The notes beneath the pieces were generated by a model. That model was not told where the DNA came from and did no database searches. It saw only the letters and a list, made by a program, of their open reading frames with translations. This document shows positions 6,983 through 11,895 of a stretch of 11,895 bases of DNA, piece by piece. Each line of letters begins with the position of its first letter. Position 1 is the first letter of the stretch. Source of the DNA: Fusobacterium sp. (GTDB lineage Bacteria > Fusobacteriota > Fusobacteriia > Fusobacteriales > Fusobacteriaceae); contig DXSD01000061.1 of assembly GCA_019410665.1 (NCBI GenBank), forward strand, positions 1-11,895. Direction: 5' to 3'. The position numbers were made by a program, and so were the translations under genes.

Positions 6983-7833
6983 TGAGAGTATTTGAAAATC
7001 ATAATATGAGAAATCACTCTAATATGAAAGTTGGAGGAAGAGCTAAAAAATTTATAGAAGTTGAAAATAAAGAGGAATTAAAGGAGATATTTGGAGGAAA
7101 TAAAAATATATTTCTAATAGGAAATGGAACAAATACTCTTATTGATGATGGAGATTTGGATATAACTTTTGTTTCTTTAAAAGCTTTAAACAGAATTGAG
7201 GAACTTTCAGAGGGAATAGTAAGAGTAGAGGCTGGATTGGATTTTAATAAATTAATAGCCTTTATGAATAGAAATAACTATACAGGTTTAGAGAATCTAG
7301 CTGGAATCCCTGGAAGTGTAGGTGGACTTGTGTATATGAATGGGGGAGCCTATGGAAGTGAGATATTTGACTGTATTAAAGAGATAGAGATATTTGATGA
7401 AAACTATCAAATAAAAACTTTAAAAAAAGAGGAAATAGGTTTTTCATATAGAAGTACAGAGATACAGGAGAAAGGTTGGGTAATTATAAGTGCCACTTTT
7501 GATTTTAAAAGAGGATTTGATCTAAAAAAGGTAATAGAGATACAAGCTTTAAGAGAGAGTAAGCAACCACTAGATAAACCTAATTTAGGAAGTACATTTA
7601 AAAATCCTAAAGGAGATTTTTCAGCAAGACTTATTTCTGAAGCTGGATTAAAAGGGACTAGAATAGGGGGAGCGGAGATATCTACTAAGCATCCTAATTT
7701 TATAATAAATCATGGAGATGCTACCTTTGAAGATATATCTAAAATTTTAGTTCTAGTAAAGGAAAAGATAAAGGAACTATATAATATTCAACTAGAAGAA
7801 GAGATAATAATATTAAAAAATGAGAGAATATAG
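6982..7833 (+). CDS. murB: UDP-N-acetylenolpyruvoylglucosamine reductase
   Basis: A cytoplasmic FAD enzyme that reduces UDP-GlcNAc-enolpyruvate with NADPH to UDP-MurNAc, just before the MurC step. Visible: HSNMKVGGRAK (12-22), the start of the FAD domain; the FAD loop GNGTNTL (47-53); LENLAGIPGSVGG (103-115) and MNGGAYG (119-125); active-site Arg157 in FSYRSTE; the catalytic serine Ser204 in LGSTFKNP; AGLKGTRIGGAEIS (221-234); and a C-terminal LEEEI segment with the likely active-site glutamate. At 283 aa, with no room for the extra tyrosine loop of E. coli MurB, it fits the shorter type II enzymes. The ATG overlaps the murC stop by one base. The nearest purine run, AAGGG (6967-6970 region), lies about 11 bases upstream, so coupling to murC probably helps initiation. 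Confidence 0.95.
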   Translation: MRVFENHNMRNHSNMKVGGRAKKFIEVENKEELKEIFGGNKNIFLIGNGTNTLIDDGDLDITFVSLKALNRIEELSEGIVRVEAGLDFNKLIAFMNRNNYTGLENLAGIPGSVGGLVYMNGGAYGSEIFDCIKEIEIFDENYQIKTLKKEEIGFSYRSTEIQEKGWVIISATFDFKRGFDLKKVIEIQALRESKQPLDKPNLGSTFKNPKGDFSARLISEAGLKGTRIGGAEISTKHPNFIINHGDATFEDISKILVLVKEKIKELYNIQLEEEIIILKNERI

Positions 7834-7842
7834 AGGTGCAAG

Positions 7843-8709
7843 ATGAAAATAGCAGTATTTATGGGTGGAATCTCCTCTGAAAGAGAGGTATCTCTTAGAA
7901 GTGGAAGTGCAATATTAGAAAGTTTACAATCTCAAGGGTATGATGCTTATGGAGTGGATATAACTGAAGCTAATCTTATATCAGCTTTTACAGAAAATCA
8001 GTATGATTTAGCATATATAGCCCTTCATGGAGGTTATGGAGAGAATGGAACTTTCCAAGGACTATTAGATATGTTAGGGAAACCTTATACAGGGTCTGGA
8101 GCAATGGAGAGTGCTGTGACTATGGATAAGGCTTATACAAAAGCTATAGCTCAATCAGTAGGAATAAAAACAGCAAGAACTTATAACTCTATTGAGGAGA
8201 TAGAAGAGTTTCCTGTAGTTGTAAAACCTTCAAGAGATGGGTCAAGTGTAGGAATATATTTCTGCCATAACCATGCTGAAGTAGAAGAGGCATTAAAAGC
8301 TTTAGAGGGAAGAAAACCTTTGATAGAAGAGATGATAGAGGGAGAAGAACTTACAGTAGGAGTACTAAATGGAGAAGGACTTGGAGTTTTAAGAATTATT
8401 CCTAAGAATAAGTTTTATGATTATGAATCAAAATATGCTGCTGGGGGATCTATTCATGAGTATCCAGCTAAAATTGAAAAAAAAGCATATGATAAAGCTT
8501 TAGAAAATGCAGTAAAGATTCATAATGCTGTGGGATTAAAAGGAATTTCAAGAAGTGATTTTATGCTAAAAGATGGAGAGGTATATTTTTTAGAAGTAAA
8601 TACTTGTCCAGGAATGACAAAGACAAGCTTAATACCAGATTTAGGAACACTTAAAGGGTATACTTTTGATGATCTTGTAAGAATAATGGTGGATACATTT
8701 AAAAGATAA
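7843..8709 (+). CDS. ddl: D-alanine--D-alanine ligase
   Basis: An ATP-grasp ligase that makes D-Ala-D-Ala for MurF in the cytoplasm. Visible: MGGISSEREVSL (7-18) with Glu13 equivalent to E. coli DdlB Glu15; LHGGYGENGTFQG (61-73); VVVKPSRDGSSVG (125-137) with the active-site serine; EEMIEGEELTVGV (162-174); omega-loop YDYESKY (192-198) with the Lys-Tyr pair typical of D-Ala-D-Ala rather than D-Ala-D-Lac enzymes; and metal ligands Asp239, Glu251 and Asn253 in RSDFML and FLEVNTCPGM. Its 288 aa is at the short end of the family, trimmed mainly between domains, with nothing essential missing. AGAGGTG (7832-7838) overlaps the murB stop and serves the ATG nine bases past it. No vancomycin-type feature is seen. 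Confidence 0.96.
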   Translation: MKIAVFMGGISSEREVSLRSGSAILESLQSQGYDAYGVDITEANLISAFTENQYDLAYIALHGGYGENGTFQGLLDMLGKPYTGSGAMESAVTMDKAYTKAIAQSVGIKTARTYNSIEEIEEFPVVVKPSRDGSSVGIYFCHNHAEVEEALKALEGRKPLIEEMIEGEELTVGVLNGEGLGVLRIIPKNKFYDYESKYAAGGSIHEYPAKIEKKAYDKALENAVKIHNAVGLKGISRSDFMLKDGEVYFLEVNTCPGMTKTSLIPDLGTLKGYTFDDLVRIMVDTFKR

Positions 8710-8715
8710 GGAGAG
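8708..8715 (+). promoter_or_regulatory. Shine-Dalgarno AAGGAGAG for the TTG start of ftsQ
   Basis: AAGGAGAG overlaps the ddl stop codon. Its GGAG core ends eight bases before TTG8722, the start that places the membrane segment at the very N terminus. A strong ribosome site paired with a weak start codon repeats the murC arrangement. Confidence 0.7.
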
Positions 8716-8721
8716 TTTCTT

Positions 8722-9417
8722 TTGAAATTTACATTAAGACTAATATTGATATATTTGTTTACTTGGTTACTTTATTTGATTCTAACTCAATTTTTGAATT
8801 TAGATTTTTTTAAAATAAAAGAGATAAAATTAGAGGGAAACTCTAAAATTTTATCAAAGGAATTGACAGAACTTACTAAAAAACTTTATAATAGTAATAT
8901 CTGGGAGATTGACCTTGAGAAATTAAAAGAATACTTGACAAAAGATATAAGAATTGAGGAAATAGAAATAGAAAACCCTAGTCTGGGAGTTTTAAGTATA
9001 AAGATTAAGGAAAAAGATTTAGCTTACTATGCTCAAATAGGAGAGAAGGTATATCTCTTAGATAAACATGGACAAATTTTTGGAACTTTAAAAGAAAAGT
9101 CAAAGGGAGATACCTATTTAATAGTAGCAAAGGATGAAAATGAAATAGAAAAGCTCTTAGAACTTTCAGAAAAGATAGAGGATTCTATATTAAAAAGCTT
9201 AATTTCTCAAATTTATATAAAAAACAAAGATTGTATAGAGATTATTTTGCTAGATGGAGTAATTGTTAAAACTAATCTATTTGTAAAAAAAGAAAAGTAT
9301 CAAATATTAGAGACATTGTATAATGAACTTGTAAAAACTAAAAAGTTAGAGTATATTGATATAAGATTTGATGACTTTATAGTTAAGAGTTTAGAGGAGA
9401 GAAAAAATGGTAAATAG
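8722..9417 (+). CDS. ftsQ: Cell division protein FtsQ/DivIB
   Basis: A bitopic division protein, expected to link FtsZ/FtsA-side proteins to the septal synthesis machinery. Sequence conservation in this family is low; the call rests on architecture and position. A short cytoplasmic tip and one membrane helix (about 6-24) are followed by an extracytoplasmic domain. Residues 29-99 (from FFKIKEIKLEGNSKI to SIKIKEKDLAYYA) have the alpha/beta pattern of a POTRA domain, and a beta-rich FtsQ domain follows (YLLDKHGQIFG, 111-121; IIVKTN-like strands near 175-186). The cytoplasmic tip is much shorter than in E. coli and the protein (231 aa) is smaller than E. coli FtsQ (276). The last 11 bases overlap ftsA. 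A perfect-consensus promoter lies inside the gene. Confidence 0.88.
   Translation: MKFTLRLILIYLFTWLLYLILTQFLNLDFFKIKEIKLEGNSKILSKELTELTKKLYNSNIWEIDLEKLKEYLTKDIRIEEIEIENPSLGVLSIKIKEKDLAYYAQIGEKVYLLDKHGQIFGTLKEKSKGDTYLIVAKDENEIEKLLELSEKIEDSILKSLISQIYIKNKDCIEIILLDGVIVKTNLFVKKEKYQILETLYNELVKTKKLEYIDIRFDDFIVKSLEERKNGK
8863..8892 (+). promoter_or_regulatory. Perfect-consensus sigma70-type promoter inside ftsQ
   Basis: TTGACA (8863-8868), an 18-bp spacer and TATAAT (8887-8892): both hexamers match consensus in all positions. Transcription would start near 8899, giving an RNA that covers ftsA and ftsZ with a long leader. No TGn extension is present. It lies in coding sequence, so the match is partly set by codons; activity is inferred. 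Confidence 0.5.
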
Positions 9418-10738
9418 AGAAAAGATAATTAAAACAGTAGTTGATATAGGAAATAGCAAGATAAAAGCAATTATAGGAGAATTATCAGAAGACGGTGAAA
9501 TATTAAAAGTCATCAAATATGTGGAAGCTCCCAGTGAAGGAATGGTAAAAAATGAGATAAAAGATGGAGAAATTCTATCTAAAAAGATAAAAAATGTTAT
9601 TGATCATTTAAATGAGTATTCAGAAAATGATATAGAATCAATAACAATTGGAATGGGTGGAGAGAAGGTTAAGTCTAGAACTACTAATATAGAGCTTTCT
9701 TTCCAAGAGGCTGAGATAACAGAGGAACATATAAAAATATTAGTAAAAGAAGCAGAAGAAAAGGTTTTAGAAGATAGTGAGCAAATAATAAAAACTGAAA
9801 TTTATAATGTAAGAATTGACAATTCAGGAATAGTAAAAAATCCATTGGGAGTGATTGGATCAAAAATACAAGCTGATGTACACTTGATTTATACAGAGAA
9901 AAAAAGAGTGGCTAAGTTAGTGGAGACAATTAACAGAATTGGAATAGATGTGGAAAATATCATATTGAATGCTTATGCTTCAGCAAAATCAACTTTAGAG
10001 GAAGAAGACAGAAGAATGGGAGTAGCTCTTGTAGATATTGGAGAGGGAAGTACAGATATAATTCTTTACAAAAATGATAAGATTATATATACTGAGACTA
10101 TTCCTTTAGGAGGAATGCATTTTAAAAGTGATTTAGTATATATCTTAAAACTAAATGAAACAGAGACAGCTATAGATATATTAGAGAAATATAGAAATAA
10201 AGATATTTCCCCAGATGGTTATATCTATTATGGAGAGGGAAAACATATTTCGGCACTGGAGCTTGAAGATTTCATTAATGCTAGAGTAGATGAGATGATC
10301 GAATATATAGATGAAACAATAGAAAAATCTGGATTTACTGGATATTTAGGTAAAGGTTTAGTCTTAACAGGAGGAGTTATCTATGATAAGATAATTAATA
10401 CTGATAAACTTCTTGAAAAGATAAATAAAAAAACTGGTTATGTAGCAAGAAAAGTATTGCCTAGTACTTTTAGAGGACTCGAAAATGTTAATACAAGTAT
10501 GGCAACTGTTATAGGGCTCTTTTATGAGGTAATGGAAGAGGAAGATAGAAAAATAAGAACAGGAAGTTATACTTATCAAGAGATAGAATTAAAAAATGAA
10601 AAAGTAGAACAACATTCTATGGATGAAGAGGAAGAATTTACAAAATTATTGGAGGAAGATCTAGAAAAAAAAGCTGAAGAGAAAAAGGAAAATGGAGTTA
10701 TGAAAGCTATAAAAAATTGGTTTTCAAACTTTATCTAA
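9407..10738 (+). CDS. ftsA: Cell division protein FtsA (actin-like FtsZ membrane anchor)
   Basis: An actin-fold ATPase that tethers FtsZ to the inner face of the membrane. Visible: phosphate-1 motif VVDIGNSKIKAIIGE (11-25); a 1C domain (roughly 84-165) in place of actin subdomain 1B; phosphate-2 motif ALVDIGEGSTDIILYK (207-222); TIPLGG (231-236); and adenosine motif VLTGGVIY (319-326). The C terminus, GVMKAIKNWFSNFI (430-443), reads as the amphipathic membrane-targeting helix. Before it, residues about 374-428 form a highly charged, mostly acidic linker that makes the protein (443 aa) somewhat longer than E. coli FtsA (420). GAGGAGAG (9394-9401) lies five bases before the ATG, inside ftsQ, and the genes overlap by 11 bp. 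Confidence 0.96.
   Translation: MVNREKIIKTVVDIGNSKIKAIIGELSEDGEILKVIKYVEAPSEGMVKNEIKDGEILSKKIKNVIDHLNEYSENDIESITIGMGGEKVKSRTTNIELSFQEAEITEEHIKILVKEAEEKVLEDSEQIIKTEIYNVRIDNSGIVKNPLGVIGSKIQADVHLIYTEKKRVAKLVETINRIGIDVENIILNAYASAKSTLEEEDRRMGVALVDIGEGSTDIILYKNDKIIYTETIPLGGMHFKSDLVYILKLNETETAIDILEKYRNKDISPDGYIYYGEGKHISALELEDFINARVDEMIEYIDETIEKSGFTGYLGKGLVLTGGVIYDKIINTDKLLEKINKKTGYVARKVLPSTFRGLENVNTSMATVIGLFYEVMEEEDRKIRTGSYTYQEIELKNEKVEQHSMDEEEEFTKLLEEDLEKKAEEKKENGVMKAIKNWFSNFI
10065..10093 (+). promoter_or_regulatory. Possible weak promoter inside ftsA, upstream of ftsZ
   Basis: TTTACA (10065-10070), 17 bp, TATACT (10088-10093): each hexamer differs from consensus at one position. It would start transcription near 10100 and read into ftsZ, about 660 bp away. 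In A+T-rich coding DNA such matches occur by chance, so this is a candidate only. Confidence 0.25.
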
Positions 10739-10757
10739 GCTAAGGGAGGATGGAGAT

Positions 10758-11819
10758 ATGTTAATAGACCAAGATTTAGTAAAAATAAAGGTATTAGGAG
10801 CAGGTGGAGCAGGTGGAAATGCTATCAATGATATGATCTCTTCTGGAGTAGGAGGAGTTGAGTATATAGCCGCTAATACAGACGCTCAAGATTTAGGAAA
10901 ATCATTAGCCGATATTAGAATACAATTAGGGGAAAAACTGACTAGAGGACTTGGAGCAGGTGCTGATCCAGAGATAGGAAGACAAGCTGCTGAAGAGGAT
11001 GTAGAGAAAATAAAAAATCTATTAGAAGATACAGATATGTTATTCATTACAGCAGGAATGGGAGGGGGAACTGGAACAGGTTCAGCTCCAGTAATAGCTA
11101 GAGTAGCAAAAGAATTAGGAGTTCTTACAGTAGCAGTTGTAACAAGACCATTCTCTTTTGAAGGAAGAAAAAGAAAAAATAATGCTGATGTGGGTATTGA
11201 AAATCTTAAAAAAGCTGTAGATGCCTTAGTAATAATACCTAATGATAAGTTATTTGAATTACCAGATAAGACAATAACTTTACAAAATGCTTTTAAAGAG
11301 GCAAATAATATTTTAAAAATAGGTATTAGAGGGGTAGCTGACCTTATGATAGGAAATGGACTTATCAACCTAGACTTTGCTGATATTAAGGCTACTATGC
11401 TAGATTCAGGAATAGCTGTATTAGGATTTGGAGAGGGAGAAGGAGAAAACAGAGCTATAAAAGCAACTGAAAAAGCTTTACTATCTCCATTACTAGAAAA
11501 ATCTATACTTGGTGCTAGTAAAATACTTATTAACATCACAGGAGCTCCTGACATTACTCTTATGGAAGCTCAAACAATCTCTGATATGATTAGAGATGCA
11601 GCTGGAAAAACAGCAGATGATGTAATGTTTGGACTTGTAATTGAACCAGAGTTTGGAGACAGAGTACAAGTAACTATTATAGCTAATAATTTTGCTAATG
11701 AAGAGGAAAAAAATGAACCTTTCATAAATGTAGCAAAAAATGAAAAGGTAACAACAGAGGAAACAGCAGAGACTGAGAAACCTAACTTAGATTTACCACC
11801 TTGGGTAAGAAAAAGATAA
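10758..11819 (+). CDS. ftsZ: Cell division protein FtsZ (tubulin-like GTPase)
   Basis: Forms the cytoplasmic Z-ring that positions septal wall synthesis. Visible: the GTP-binding domain with GAGGAGGNA (14-22), AANTDAQ (38-44), and the tubulin signature GGGTGTG (102-108); PFSFEGRKR (131-139); the T7 synergy loop NLDFAD (204-209) with catalytic Asp206 and Asp209; the C-terminal domain up to about 311; a short acidic linker (about 312-341); and the conserved tail LDLPPWVRKR (344-353) that binds FtsA. Its 353 aa is shorter than E. coli FtsZ (383), mainly in the linker. GGGAGG (10744-10749) lies eight bases before the ATG and 5 bp after the ftsA stop, the best ribosome site of the cluster, as suits an abundant protein. 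No clear terminator follows. Confidence 0.98.
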   Translation: MLIDQDLVKIKVLGAGGAGGNAINDMISSGVGGVEYIAANTDAQDLGKSLADIRIQLGEKLTRGLGAGADPEIGRQAAEEDVEKIKNLLEDTDMLFITAGMGGGTGTGSAPVIARVAKELGVLTVAVVTRPFSFEGRKRKNNADVGIENLKKAVDALVIIPNDKLFELPDKTITLQNAFKEANNILKIGIRGVADLMIGNGLINLDFADIKATMLDSGIAVLGFGEGEGENRAIKATEKALLSPLLEKSILGASKILINITGAPDITLMEAQTISDMIRDAAGKTADDVMFGLVIEPEFGDRVQVTIIANNFANEEEKNEPFINVAKNEKVTTEETAETEKPNLDLPPWVRKR

Positions 11820-11826
11820 AAAAAAC

Positions 11827-11855
11827 TTGAAAAATATTATAAAGTTTGATATAAT
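11827..11855 (+). promoter_or_regulatory. Strong promoter downstream of ftsZ
   Basis: TTGAAA (11827-11832), a 17-bp spacer and a perfect TATAAT (11850-11855) with a TGn extension (TG at 11847-11848) give the best complete intergenic promoter of the window. It begins only eight bases after the ftsZ stop. Transcription should start near 11861-11863 and run out of the window. Confidence 0.75.
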
Positions 11856-11860
11856 ATTAA

Positions 11861-11895
11861 ACGACCCTGCTCAAAAACGTTTGTGTTTTGGGCTA
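11861..11895 (+). other. 5' end of an unidentified transcript with a hairpin (cut by the window end)
   Basis: The expected RNA begins around ACGACCCTGC. Bases 11869-11876 (GCTCAAAA) can pair with 11886-11893 (TTTTGGGC), with one G-U pair, and C11878-G11885 can extend the stem past a bulged A; the loop is GTTTGT. No start codon with a ribosome site is visible in these 35 bases. It could be a structured leader of the next gene or the start of a small non-coding RNA. I do not recognise a known RNA family. Confidence 0.35.

Noticed and set aside
6688..7017. A 109-codon open frame on the - strand across the murC-murB joint
   Set aside because: It lies antisense to two well-supported genes and its protein shows no domain-like pattern.
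8935..8968. Second TTGACA in ftsQ (8935-8940)
   Set aside because: No -10-like sequence lies at 16-18 bp; the nearest, TAGAAA, is 22 bp away.
9803..9844. TATAAT (9803-9808) and TTGACA (9816-9821) in ftsA
   Set aside because: They are in the wrong order to pair with each other and neither has a partner at correct spacing.
10364..10579. A 71-codon open frame on the - strand inside ftsA
   Set aside because: It is antisense to conserved ftsA sequence; the composition looks like a frame shadow.
10886..11554. A 222-codon open frame on the - strand across ftsZ
   Set aside because: It is the complement of the highly conserved ftsZ gene. Its protein is low-complexity (Ser, Pro, Ala, Ile rich) and it has no clear ribosome site, so it is a codon-bias shadow.
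1..11895. CRISPR arrays, insertion sequences, prophage parts or a defence system
   Set aside because: No regularly spaced repeats, transposase-like proteins, terminal inverted repeats or unknown genes were found; nearly all bases belong to recognised housekeeping genes.
11861..11895. Naming the RNA after ftsZ as 6S RNA, SRP RNA, tmRNA or RNase P RNA
   Set aside because: Only 35 bases are visible and none of the diagnostic motifs I know for these RNAs can be seen.

Overview
The window is a compact A+T-rich bacterial chromosome segment. It carries the 3' end of a 5S rRNA gene, a stand-alone sugar-phosphatase gene (gmhB) and a ten-gene division/cell-wall (dcw) cluster, all on the + strand. Codon choice is strongly A/T-ending and arginine is nearly always AGA. 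A heptose-bisphosphate phosphatase points to an organism that makes LPS heptose, so a diderm. That, the base composition, and a dcw cluster reduced to murF-mraY-murD-murG-murC-murB-ddl-ftsQ-ftsA-ftsZ fit a member of the Fusobacteriaceae. This assignment is inference from memory, not a database match, and the species cannot be named from the window.

Layout. Bases 1-23 are the end of a 5S rRNA, followed by a T-rich tract that probably ends the rRNA operon. An extended -10 promoter (73-81) precedes gmhB (127-690). The 113-bp gap after gmhB holds a second extended -10 promoter, and an imperfect palindrome covers its -35 and -10. From 804 to 11819 the genes follow each other with gaps of 1-19 bp or small overlaps. 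The one exception is a 71-bp gap between mraY and murD with a perfect 11-bp inverted repeat. After ftsZ, a very good promoter (11827-11855) fires into a new transcript with a 5' hairpin, and the window ends 40 bases later.

How the genes work together. MurB, MurC, MurD and MurF act on the cytoplasmic UDP-MurNAc peptide, and Ddl supplies D-Ala-D-Ala for MurF. MraY moves the precursor onto undecaprenyl phosphate and MurG adds GlcNAc to make lipid II. FtsZ builds the division ring, FtsA ties it to the membrane, and FtsQ is the bitopic divisome scaffold. Genes often found in dcw clusters but absent here are mraZ, mraW/rsmH, ftsL, ftsI, murE and ftsW.

I found no mobile element, CRISPR array or unknown gene system. 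The points worth a second look are regulatory: a perfect-consensus promoter inside ftsQ, the palindromic murF promoter, the mraY-murD hairpin, the promoter and unidentified RNA after ftsZ, and TTG starts with good Shine-Dalgarno sequences on murG, murC and ftsQ.
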